From positions 1,798,001 to 1,862,000 of the forward strand of contig JALGAS010000006.1 of NCBI GenBank assembly GCA_023078685.1: a stretch of 64,000 nt of DNA. The letters run 5' to 3'. Position 1 is the first letter of the stretch. Each line of letters opens with the position of its first letter. The notes beneath the pieces were generated by a model, which was not told the origin of the DNA, searched no databases, and saw only the letters and a list, made by a program, of their open reading frames with translations. The position numbers and the translations under genes are program-made. This stretch comes from Neopestalotiopsis rosae. Its lineage: Eukaryota > Ascomycota > Sordariomycetes > Amphisphaeriales > Sporocadaceae. Of the stretch, positions 34,065 through 44,947 are shown piece by piece.

Positions 34065-34846
34065 TGATGGACATTGGCCAACTAGTATTTGTCTTGTTGA
34101 TGGAATGACTACCAAACGGACGCTGTGCACTGATCTGAGTGTTGGAAGGCGTTTGAAGATATCGTCCAACGAATCCATACAGCAGTGGCGAAGAATCCAA
34201 AATGATGATGGAGGATCGGTGTGTGGGGATACGACTGAGGATGGCATCGACTCACTCCAATTGTGTTGCACAATGGTCTGTCACTATTGCCCCAGTCGTC
34301 ATGTTCATTAGCTCACATGAAGGTCAACAAGTATTGTAGTACTATATCAACGGTTAGTTCGATTTAAGACCAAAGTCGAATAGAACCAACAATTGCTCCG
34401 GCTGTCCAACTATCGATGTCTACTATCCGCTCCCAGACCTCGGCCCATTATCACATTGGGCTTTGCGCATATCTTTGTGCCAAGGCTCTCGGGTTGCCAA
34501 TGCGTCATGCAAGTAAGTCGTATCTTCACATAAGACACTACGCTTCGTACAATTATTGACATGACTCAGTACCCCAGACTCGATTGGTGGTTGATACATC
34601 AATATGTATGTACCCCAGTGGACGTACTGACTCAATCCCCCACAAAAGCACAAGATTCTCCATGTTCGACCCGGAATAATGCAGCTGATGGCATGACAAA
34701 CTGGTGACGATCGTACGTTATACAATCTATTTCTAAAGCTTTTTTCTACCATATTACGTTACCAAAGAATTCCTCGTTTAAACTCTATTTCATTTGCACT
34801 TTCATACGAGTTCAACAAGCAAGCCTACTTCACAACAGACTTTCTT
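34065..34846. other. Intergenic between convergent genes
   Basis: 780 bases, no gene supported. Contains the 3' UTRs of the CHORD-like and MFS genes. Confidence 0.5.
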
Positions 34847-36569
34847 TTATTCCTTGGTCCGGTGCAGCTGACTGCCCTTGAATTGGAGGAATAGCGTTGG
34901 AAGCACGGAGAATATGACCATCATCGCCGTTGCAACCCCGGCCGTCCCCCTCAAACCAGCTTTCTCAATCAATTGAGGGAACCTGAGAACTGGTTAGCTT
35001 GACAGCGTACTGACGGTAACAAGAAATCTTATCGCCCAAGAACTTACCAGAAGGGGCCAATGAAACCCCAGATCTGTCGCACAAAGGTAATGAACACTCC
35101 AACACCAGCGGCGTCCTCTTTATAGCAGTCGACGGAGTATGTAATATATACAGTCGTCACAAGTTGGTTGCCGACAGCGCCTATGGTCACACCGACCAGA
35201 GGCGTAATGTTCCATATACTGGATGCGGCGTACGTCTGACACAAAAAGACGATGACGCCAATGATGGCGAATGCCTGGCCGGGATAGCTGAGCCATAGAC
35301 GCCACTCAGGTGGTGGAGAGGTGCCAGTCTTCTTGCGACGATAGTTCATCCAGTAATCCGAGAGGCGGCCGCCAAGTTGCTCGCCAATGATGGAGCCAAG
35401 GATAAATGCGAGAAACTGCAGGCCTACTTGCTGCGTGTTGAATCCGAATTGCTCGGGAAAGAGTGATGGGATCTCTATCGAAGTCATAATGATGGCCCAG
35501 AGAAAGATCATTGAGTACGACATGGCAGGAAGGAATACAGCTGGCCTGGTGAAGTAAACAAAGGGGTGTACAAAGTCCCACCATGTAAGAGGATCCGGAT
35601 TGATCCGACCAAAGGCGAAATACTTGTGCTTGAACTTGGGGCTACTAGGCTTTACGGCAAAGTCGCGACGGTACAAAGTCTCGGGCCCAAAGAAGAAGTG
35701 CAGAATGAATTGTACGAAATTCGTGATGGCCAGAATGAAGTATATCCAGCGGTAATTCACCCGCAGGGCGACGAAGCCGAAGAGAAAGGGCGCAATGGGT
35801 ATGCCGAGCGTCACCATAATGGTCCAGGCGCCCATAAAGGTTGCTCGCTCGTGCTTGAAGAACATCTCGGAGACGACAGCACTGCCAATGGCTGCCGCTG
35901 GACTGATGAAGAAGGCCGTTATGGCACGACACAAGGCCATAGTGCCGTAAGAAGGGCTGAATCCGCACCCAATGTTACCGGCCATGCTGCAAACCAGGGC
36001 AATGAGGAAGATTGGGCGGCGACCGTAGTAGTTGGATAAGGGTTTCCAAAAGAGTGGCGCGCCACCGAGGAAGGCGATGACGAGAGAGGTGAGATATGTG
36101 GCCTGTTGAACTGGTATGTTGAAGTCTTCCGCAATATTGACATACGCAGACTGAATCGCGGCGGCGGTAAAGGGGCCCATCATTGCATGGAAAGCCACCA
36201 ATATCAAAGTGACGATTTTCTTCATGAGCAGTCAGTCAAACTCATTCCTATAACATTTGAACCAGGAACACCAATAAACTCACAGTCCTTCGTGGCCAGT
36301 TGTATGGATCTGCGGGATCCATACTCGGAACCGGTTCCAGAGCCAAAGAACCATGCCTGTCCATCAGATATTGACGATGGTCGGCGGCCAGTTTCTCGAT
36401 CTCGTGCTGTGTTGACCATATGTGTCAATGGAATACCGTATCATCGAAGTCGTTCGCCCTGGTGTGGTTTCAAACTTACAGACACGGGCGCCTTTGTGTT
36501 GTCACTCTGTCCTTCCACATCTTGCGTCTGCGTCTTCTCCATTCTCGTGTTTGATTCTGTTGTCGACAT
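34847..36569 (-). CDS. MFS transporter (DHA1-type drug/proton antiporter-like)
   Basis: Four exons on the minus strand: 36569-36480, 36406-36284, 36219-35048 and 34982-34847, giving 506 residues. A hydrophilic N-terminus leads to DPADPYNWPRR, the usual entry of fungal DHA1 transporters, then twelve predicted helices with NYYGRRPIFL between helices 2 and 3, a GxxxxP-like stretch (TLGIPIAPFLFG) in the helix-5 region, and SDYWMNYRRKKTGT in the central-to-second-half loop. Such proteins export or import small organic molecules across the plasma membrane using the proton gradient. The substrate is unknown. The second intron (36283-36220) removes an ATG that would otherwise give a shorter protein starting inside helix 1, so the spliced model is preferred. 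Confidence 0.9.
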
Positions 36570-39500
36570 GGCGTAAGAATGAGAGGTGTCCAAACTGGGT
36601 CGAACGCTCTTTGGAGGGTGTATCGGAAAAGAAGTAAACCGGGAGACTCATCCACAAGAGAAGTCACCGAGACCATCAAGCTGATGCCAGGCTCAACACA
36701 AAGGGAAAGAAAGGTAAATAAACCATTCCATCCGTCGAGCTCTAGCCGCAATGTGGAGGGGTGCCCCCATTTCTCACGAAACTTTAGACCATGATGAGTG
36801 CGGAGTAGCTCGGGATGCTGCAACTACACACAACGGTACTATTTTCTACAGCGAGCGATTCTAATCCTGTTCTCAACAGAGATCCACCATGAATCCTAGG
36901 TTGCGATCCTCGGCGAGGGGCGTGGTCGGTGTGGTGCCCTGCAAGGGGCGACCCGTAGATCCAAAAACATATCGCCACTGTTGGTAGGTGTTGAGTGGTT
37001 TCTGGTAGCCATGCCCACATTACTCCGTTGATCCAGAACAATCTCCGCGCGGCCGCCCAAACCGGGGGATAACGAGAACACTATCGTAGCTCACGATGTA
37101 GCGGAGGAGCTCTCTGATTGGATTGCGCCGGACGTGACTCAGCTCCATTGCTGGCGTCTCCCCCACACGCGCAAAAAGGATTTGAATTCACTGCTAAAAT
37201 CCATTAAAATCCGGGGGGCACAGCGCGAGTCTGGGGGAATCAGGACCGGTAATGTTTGTCGGCATCGGTGCAACAGCTTTTTAGCGTCATTGACTACTCG
37301 TCGTTACACACACGCACTGCTGTGATGAGAATATCGACTATGAAAACTTGGGATTGATTTGAGTACTGTAGTTCAACAAGTTTTGCTTGGCATCAGATAA
37401 TTTCCGCCTTGCCCCGTCAAGGATGCGAATTAATGCTATGTAATGGTTTAGTATGCTGCGTCTCGGCGCACAACTACCGAGCGAATCAGCAGCGAGCGAC
37501 ACTGTCAATCCAGCCCAAGAGGCCTTTTCCATCCTTCTTGGAATAAAAACGCTCAAATTAAGAGAGAAAATCCCTAGCTGTATGCTTAGGTAATTCGAAT
37601 GCGACTCTCATTCTCATTTTACTTGAAAACATTTGTCGATATGCTGAGCGCAGCCACGTATAAGATTTGTATCATTCTTGGATGCGTCAATGTCGCCGGT
37701 CTCGTTGTATTGCTCTCTTGGCATCTGCACTGTCAATTTGCTTGCTACTGGGCCGGGTTCCGAGTAGCCGAATACGCACCTACATAGGAGCGATACATCT
37801 CACAATGTGACGTCTGGTATCAATGCAGGAGGTTACACAACACTGATGTGCATACTTATCCCATGCACGGATCGAAAAACGGGGGATCAACCAAGCATTG
37901 CAGATAGAATTACAGATTAGTTTGCATATGTGATAGCGAGCCCTTTGGTGGTTGATCGCGATCGCATTCTGGGTATTGTGTCATATCTGCGAAATTGAGA
38001 CTGCATGGCGTCCAGCGCCGCGGTAACACGACAGGTCTGATCACTGCATAAAATCTTCAACCGAGGAGACACAAGCTGGCAAAGGGCTGGGTGCACGTCG
38101 GAGGAACCGTGCAGCTCCAAGGTGATCTGTCACGGGGCTAAGCGTACCTCGTTTAGCCAAGGCTGAGATTTTGTCTGTTCTTTGCGAACACTCGCACATT
38201 TCCGTATTTCCGGATTCCTTTCCGGAAGAGATGCATAGCTGGATTTATGATCTACGTAGTGACTTGCAATGGCTTGCAGCAAGCCTGTCGCCATACTATC
38301 GTGGCCGCAAGCCACGGCGTACGCCGTAGTAGCGTGGCGGGGCGAGCCGGCTGGGCAGAATAGGACTATGGTTCAGGACTTGGAAGGCTCAAGCGAATAC
38401 ATGCGCGAGCCGAGGCAGCGCGTCAAAATTCACAGTCCTATAGACGAGATACTAGTTACCTATGATTCGATGCACCGGGGTATTGCTTGTTTCGTGGCGC
38501 AAATATGCGTTTCTTTGCAAACATGGGCGCGCGTCCGGCGCGGCTGAAGTGATGCGGAACATTTTTGCAGGAGCCTATCCGATTGGGCCTGCCGAGGCTT
38601 GGCTGACGACTATTTTTCTATCGCTACCATATGGACAAGGGCTTGTCAACTCTGTTTTTGATTCCTAGCATAATGAAAAAGAAAATATCCAAGGCTTTGT
38701 GATTGCTCATAAGATTATATCCGACGACTTTGAGTATAGGGATGCCTAGGTCATGAGGTACGTAGATGAAGACCTCACTATTCCTTCAAGTCCACAAGGA
38801 TCTACTTCTTGCTGGGGAAATCAGTACTAAGTGGTGCAGGGGCCTGGAGAGGTCTATTCAGGTCTCCTCTTCCATTGCTCAATCATGAATTGTACAAATG
38901 TCATGAGTTTTGAGGACTCTGACATTTACCGAAACAGAGTGCCGAAGCTGAATCTCCAGGTCCCCATTTAGTGGTCCCATAATAGTCCATCTGGGGTTCG
39001 GAATTTCCACTATCCCACTCACACTCACACTGGGGGAGCAACTCCATATCCCATGTTTAGTGATATGGATTGAAAGGCCTTCGCAACAGCGCTTCCGAAG
39101 CGTGGTATAGATAAGCCGTTACCCGCAAATTTTCTTGATCATCTGTGCCATTATTGGCCCTTCCTCATCGATTTGTCAGTGCTTACGCTTCACTGGCTCG
39201 TGCGAGATGGTAATCAGTACTTGATAGCTTCTCAATGGTGCAAAAGAGAGCCAGGAACCCGGAAAGGGTCACTCCGCGTAGTCGAAGCAAGATCCCTTAT
39301 TACTCACTCCATTTCGGGGTTTGGGGCGGTGGATATGGGGGAATCCAACCGCGGTCAAAATCCGGGGTTGCCAATTCACCGAGACGCACATCTTTTTGGT
39401 GAAAAATGTTTGTAGGTTTGTCTCGGGCCGTACACTCCTTCTTCGTTCGGCTCAACTATTTCCCACTTTCAACAAAAGTCTTGTCCAAGGTTGGCTAGAT

Positions 39501-40416
39501 TGCGTCCATGACTTGAATACACCAATCCTGCCTGGAGAAATGTTCCTAGGTCGTCGATATTTTGAGTTTCAGCTGTTTTCTAGGAACGAGCCCGCCAGAA
39601 AGGTTATCTGCCCATGATCTAACGTCCAGAAAGTCCATAATCTTGCCTGCCTCATCCAAACCTACCGAGAAAATATCGGAATGAACCGTTGTGACAGAGC
39701 CGCATTTCTCCAACAATTCAATTCAGCCCTACAACACACTTTCGCTAGGACGATACCGGGAGGGCGGCCGACCATTCCGGGATCAATCGGACTTCTTGAA
39801 TTATCCGTACTGCAAGTGCAACAAATCATTCGAATTCAGGATTTGAAATACAGGGCCGGAGAAGAAGGAGGGATTTGCAACACTACGTCCGTTGTTTCCT
39901 GGTTTGATGACAACAACGCTTCAGATACCCTCTACTCGTTCCAAGCCGCTGCAACCTAGCCGTGAACTTCCCAAGTCCGAGCAGTTCAACCCACATGACG
40001 AATACCGCGAACTGTCGACCCATCAAAAGCTCGATACTGACATCCCAATGGGAGATGACATAGTCTCGCCATAGAGTCCCATGTTTCTCGGGCTTTGGGG
40101 AGTTACGCCCTACTGAGTCTTGGAGCTTCCAACCCAGGCTGTTTCAGCCTCCTCACGAAGGTCGTACTTGCACAATGCCCAGATGGTGAACTTGCCAATG
40201 CACATAGATTTTCGGCTGTGCTTGAAATGGTCAATATACCAAGGCTGCCTGATAGTGCACGTAACGATTTTCGAACCGGGTACCAGTGGATTGGCAAAAC
40301 CATCGCAGAAAAGAAATTGAGCCATCACCATGTGAAACATTCAATATTGAGTATAAAAAATATCAATTTCCCAAAACCCATGGCGCCGATTTGTTCCCAA
40401 CCTGATATTGAAGCAT
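36570..40416. other. Gene-poor interval of 3.8 kb
   Basis: Upstream region of the MFS gene. No frame shows a recognisable family. One 92-codon frame (39681-39959 plus) is open but unsupported. Around 39010-39370 there are several SYGGGG-type sequences (CTGGGG, GTGGGG-like), possible carbon-repressor sites, but no nearby gene reads away from them on the plus strand. A cluster of palindromes at 38.27-38.33 kb is listed separately. Confidence 0.5.
38271..38327. promoter_or_regulatory. Palindrome cluster with a CGG-N6-CCG element
   Basis: Three inverted repeats follow each other: GGCTTGCAGCAAGCC (38271-38285), GTGGC-N5-GCCAC (38301-38315), and the perfect 14-base palindrome ACGGCGTACGCCGT (38314-38327). 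The last contains CGG-N6-CCG, the spacing recognised by some Zn2Cys6 proteins such as Ppr1 and UaY. No gene start is close; the MFS ATG is 1.7 kb to the left, reading leftward. Confidence 0.45.
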
Positions 40417-41269
40417 TTAGTGCGCGGGCCCCTTGGCACCAGTGACCGGGCAGACAGCATCAGCCTCGGCAGCGTCAACGGACGGGTGTGTTCCGACCTT
40501 ATTCTAATCGTACAAGTCAGTAAAGATGATGTGTACAGTCACAGCTTTTATGACAATGACTGCTACTCACCTTGTGGTGGCCTACGGTGGCCTTTGTGAC
40601 TGGGCAAACGTCGCCCTCGGCTGCGTTGGCCGTACTGCGCAAATATGTTAAAACACTCGTCATCCTGAAGCTTCCTGGCCCTTTCATGGCTGTCCTGCAA
40701 TGATTGTCTTACCTGGGGTGATCCGGAGGCAGGACTGTCGTGGCGGTACCCACGACTGGGCAAATCTTGTCATCCATGGCTTGACTCTTGGGCTGGTTGA
40801 CATTCTTGTTGAGCACTGGGCACTTTTGCGCATCTGCCTGGCTGGCCTCGGGGTGGCCAGCAGGGAGAGGAACTTGAGGGTGCTTGTGCAGGTCTGATTT
40901 TATCCGTATTAGAATCATCGTCTTCCTTTGTCACATCTTCTTTCCGTTTCTTGGGAATTAAGGGCAACTGGGACTAACTCAGGTGGTGGTCGGTCTTGGC
41001 ACCAACGACGGGGCACGTCTGGCCAGGCTTGGAGAGGTCAATCTCTGTGATGGTTGTTGGTCAGCGACTGCCGTTTGTTTACAATGTATTGCAGATTCGA
41101 TCGTGGCATCGATCATCGGAGAGTGAGCATGAACGTACCCGGGTGGGATGGGGGAAGAGTATCATTGGTCGTGCCTAGGGAGAGGAGAAGCTATTAGTCC
41201 TGGACAAGCAGCTATTGTAGCAAGAGAATCTTCATTACCAACGACGGGACAAGCAGCGACGGCAGCCAT
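40417..41269 (-). CDS. Six-fold Cys-Pro-Val repeat protein, possible heme-responsive motifs
   Basis: Six exons on the minus strand: 41269-41239, 41174-41139, 41044-40979, 40893-40713, 40634-40571 and 40503-40417. Every junction has GT-AG and keeps phase; the product is 154 residues. It has exactly six cysteines, at 7, 33, 69, 89, 115 and 144, and each is followed by Pro-Val. His-Pro pairs occur at 21, 49, 58, 103 and 132, and His-His at 42-43 and 124-125. Residues 7-72 and 89-147 are two copies of one unit: Cys7/89, Cys33/115, His21/103 and the HH pairs are each offset by 82. There is no signal peptide or membrane segment and little hydrophobic content, so it is probably intrinsically disordered and cytosolic or nuclear. 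Cys-Pro with a nearby His is the core of heme regulatory motifs (as in yeast Hap1), so heme or metal binding is an inference. I do not recognise a named family. Confidence 0.78.
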
Positions 41270-42108
41270 GTTGTAGAATAGTGGATATGAAGTCAGATTT
41301 CTCGGTGTGTGTGTTCAGAACGTGATGTTGATGGCGATGATCAACAAGGTTTTGGATAGCAATTCAGATGATGGAAGAATCAGAATCTGGGGAACAAGGA
41401 GGCTTGTCAAGGTTATCTGCTGCTGCGACGACCCCTCAAAATCAAGATACGAGTGGATGCTTTACTGGGCTGACAGCTCTAACACTGGTTGCTTTTGGTT
41501 TGGTTCTAGAAGTAATTTAGCTTCAAAGTCTCCTGCTTCGTGATAGACGATAGGGCAGGAGAAGGACCCATAGCGACTCAGGGAGGATGGGGTAAAGGTC
41601 CCCCTTGGCCCCTCTTTGGTTCCTTGAAGCTGTCAATTCTCTGGCTGTCGGCAGCGTTTTCGACATTCCAGCGTACAAAAAGTCCAGGATTATCGCAGTC
41701 TGCCGTTACGCGCTACGTCATAATCCCTGTCGAAACTGGCCTTGCTTATTAGCAGCACTGTGATTGGTGCAGAGGAGGAGCCAAAATTAGATTTCCCATG
41801 CGAAGGAGCTGCAAGCATTTTGACGTTGACATGTTTTGTTTGGCCATGCATTCTTTGATCCTTTGACTGTTCAGTTCTTAGCCATATGCAAAAACTAGCA
41901 TTGCATTGACATTGAGCCGTACACGGGATCTTGAGCGATTCTGACTTGGTGTCGACTGATCCGGCCTGACCTAGTAGTCTCTCACCCGTCAGGAGATGTG
42001 AGTTGCCCAAAAGAGCATGTGGAGATCAGTATTACTCCTGTTGCGTATACCAACATCATGGAGAAATGATTAAGAATGTTTCCAATGCAGGACTCACTCA
42101 AATGCAAT
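41270..42108. other. Upstream region of the CPV-repeat gene
   Basis: No supported gene. Presumably the promoter of the CPV-repeat gene and the end of the damaged frame to the right. Confidence 0.4.
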
Positions 42109-42481
42109 TTATGATGAGACACGACGTAGATCTTGAGCACTGATTAATGGAAGGTGCGAATGACGATTAGCGGGGTCACAAATTAGCTTTCGCACCATCG
42201 CGAGTGAAATCGTCCCTTCTTCAATCATCGATACAAAGACACGGCCGTGCTCTTGAAATCTTCTTTCGGACACTCCCGCAGACCACTTATATCTCTCTGG
42301 TGAGACGACAAAGCGACCTCCCAGTCGAGGCGGGCAGTGTCTTGGCATAATACTGTTGGACAGACTCCATCAGCGTCTCCAACTCCCGAGGGGTAATCCA
42401 TAACCCATGACATGTTGTCCCGCGGGATCGCTGTTGTGCTGTGCGGCAGTGCGGAACACGATAGCCAAACCACGACTCCAA
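42109..42481 (-). pseudogene. Frame-broken unidentified gene remnant
   Basis: On the minus strand, two adjacent frames carry fungal-like codon use and read as one sequence if one base is skipped. The first (from about 42400 down to 42325) gives TPRELETLMESVQQYYAKTLP; the second continues with RLGGRFVVSPERYKWSAG and on to SMIEEGTISLAMVRKLICDP before a stop at 42109. The shift falls in a run of three C near 42320-42330 (GCCCGCC on the minus strand). I do not recognise the family. It may be a decayed gene, a gene with an unseen intron, or an assembly error. The opposite strand (42480-42763) is also open with coding-like bias, so strand assignment is not certain. Confidence 0.33.
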
Positions 42482-42958
42482 GATTCAGCTTTGCCCCTCA
42501 TTCTTTCCAAGCAAGCCACCCCATCGGCGACGGGCTCTAGCCACGAATCCGACCACAATGTGTTCGAGCAGTCTGCAAACCCCGTAACGCCCACCGAGGC
42601 ATCTGCCCAATCTGGCAAGCCTCAGACCATCATTGGTCGGGCCAAGATCTATAATGACCACTTCTCCACGATCAAGTCGCAGATGTCATGCAAGGGCAGG
42701 GAATATAATGGGGAGAAACCTGGGGGCGCGGGCCTCACCCCGCACTCTCCCCTTCAAAAGTGAAGCTCGGCAACTGTGAATCAGTACAGCGTGTCAATCA
42801 CATACAACCGGAGGAGATAAGAATACATATCTCCTCCCTTGTCCAACAGCTTTTGACAACTTTTTGCTCTGATGTAGCTCCACGATAATTATTGTATCTT
42901 GCATCTGCCTCGCATTCAACAAATATTCACCCTGAAAGGAAGCCTACCAACACTCAAG
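42482..42958. other. Short open region and ADH promoter
   Basis: A plus-strand frame to 42763 has coding-like third positions (end of a 118-codon frame) but no family resemblance and no convincing start. The rest is the promoter of the alcohol dehydrogenase gene. I make no gene call. Confidence 0.3.
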
Positions 42959-44340
42959 ATGGGCAGTGTTGATGATAGTACCAATTTCGAAATCCCAAAG
43001 GAGTGTTTAGCTGGTGTTGTCGTCAACGAAGGGCCCGACTTTCGTGTTGAAGTCAAGAACGTCCCAGTCCCTGAAATTGGTCAGTTAGAGGCCGATGAAG
43101 CATTGTTTAAGTGAACGCTAACTTTTGTTGACCAGGTCCTGATGATGTTCTCATCAAACTCAACGCGACCGGTTTGTGCATGTCCGATGTGCATTTCATG
43201 CTGAACGACTGGGCGCTTCCCCCTATGTCCACATTCAACACGCAATGCGCCGGCCACGAAGGCGCTGGCGTTATTGTCAAGGTGGGAGACAACGTCAAGC
43301 GCCTCAAGGTCGGCCAGCGCGCCGGCTACAAGCCCATCCAGGATGTCTGCCACTCTTGTTGGGAATGTCAAAACGGTCGCGAGACGTACTGTCTCAATGG
43401 GGTGCTGACCGGTCTGCACATCGATGGTAGGTTTGTCCTCGTCCCGGGCGGAAATGGGTCTGCTTCTTCGTTTGTACTAAGACGGGTCCAGGTTCTTATA
43501 AACAATACGTCAAGTCTCCGGAGCGTTATACTTCCCTCATCCCTGATGGTGTAAGTGATTATGTCGCCGGCCCCATCATGTGCTCTGCATCCACCGTCTA
43601 CACCGCTCTCAAGGAATCCGGACTGCGCCCGGGTCAATGGGCCTGCTTCCCGGGTGGAGGCGGTGGTGTCGGCATTCAGGGTGTGCAACTTGCTGTTGCC
43701 ATGGGACTTCGCGTAATCGTCGTCGATACCGGTGCCGAGAGGGAGGCTCTTAGCAAGGAGATGGGCGCAGAGGTCTTTATCGATTTCAAGGAAGTTGAGA
43801 ACCCGCCGGAGCGTGTCATGGAGATAACGGGTGGTGGCGCGCACGGCGTTTTCGTCACTGGTCAGTCTAAAGAGCCCAGGTACCAAATATTGTGTCTGAC
43901 GATATCACAGCTATACAGTCTTACCCGATCTCTGTCGACTATCTCGGTCTTCGTTGCAGTGGCGTTGTCATGTGGTATGATTCCAAAATACGAGCCTAGA
44001 CAGTCTTTCATACTGACCGATCTGACAGTATTGGACTTCCTCCTGCCGGTAAATGGCATATCGACGTCGACCCTACTCGACTAATTTTCCGCAATCAGTC
44101 GATCAAGGGAACCTGCGTCAGCAGTCTAGCTGATATTGCCGAGACACTGGAGTTTGCAGACCGAGGTAAACTTCATCTGAAGCCTACAGTTGTTGGGCTT
44201 TCAAAATTCGACGAGTCTGTCCAGAAATTGAAAAATGGACAAGTTGCTGGGTACGCTGCACTCATATTGCGCCAATCTGTCTCTGACAAGTACTGACTTT
44301 TGTTTACAGCCGTATCGTGGTTGACTTCAACTTGCCTTAG
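42959..44340 (+). CDS. Zinc-dependent alcohol dehydrogenase (MDR family)
   Basis: Six exons: 42959-43079, 43136-43426, 43492-43860, 43911-43974, 44029-44250 and 44310-44340, in phase, giving 365 residues. Catalytic zinc ligands are the Cys in GLCMSDVH and the His-Glu of CAGHEGAG; structural zinc ligands are in the CHSCWECQNGRETYC loop. The Rossmann fold is marked by PGGGGGVGIQGVQLA, followed by an acidic residue (VVDTG) that favours NAD. The overall pattern is that of propanol-preferring or yeast-type ADHs, which oxidise primary alcohols or reduce aldehydes in the cytosol. All expected active-site residues are present. The three small terminal exons were placed by phase and by continuity of the family sequence (VTAIQSYPISVDYLGLRC; CIGLPPAGKWHIDVDP). 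Confidence 0.93.
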
Positions 44341-44947
44341 CGGGAAGCTTAATAACATCATGAATGTTACACCATGTCGGGTGCATAAGCTTATTTGTCG
44401 CGTAGCGGACGAGACCGAGGGTGGACGCCGAGCGACCTTCAGCAGATCTATCTTTTTTGGCGTTATTCAAGTTCAGCATTTGAGCCTATAGGAATTGATA
44501 TTTACCATGGTTATCATCGTTTTTCCTCAATTTCAGACAACAAAAATGAAAGCTGACAGGATCTGATGGATTACGCTCCATTTCGGACGACTTCGGACGG
44601 ACTCGTCGACGCGGACCCCCGCGGGGACTATCTCATACGGAGATGTCACGACGCTAAACCAATATAGGCCCAGTGGCGCTGATGCTCAACCTTGAATTAT
44701 ATTGCGATCCTTCGAAGGTCTCGGTCGAACTTGTAAGTGGCCAGCAGGATCGACCGAGCACCATGTGGGAGCCAAAGTCCGGGCTCGTCCACCGATGACA
44801 CGAATATAACAGAACGTGTCTCGGAAAGAATGTGATCAAACTTCTGTGACTTCTTGTCTTCCAATTCATTGTATTGTAATCTGATCCATTCTTTTAATCA
44901 CTTCAAACGTTTCGAATTTCCAGTCTACAAGCCTCGTTTCCTTCAAA
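44341..44947. promoter_or_regulatory. Promoter of the AIF/AMID-like gene with direct CGGAC repeats
   Basis: Around 44580-44625 the sequence TTCGGACGACTTCGGACGGA holds direct CGG copies, followed by GTCGACGCGGACCCCCGCGGGG. Such CGG arrays are candidate Zn2Cys6 sites. The last 60 bases before the ATG are CT-rich. No gene is seen. Confidence 0.35.

Noticed and set aside
39681..39959. 92-codon plus-strand frame
   Set aside because: Has an ATG and is open, but no family, no introns and no neighbours support it. Kept only as a remark in the interval entry.
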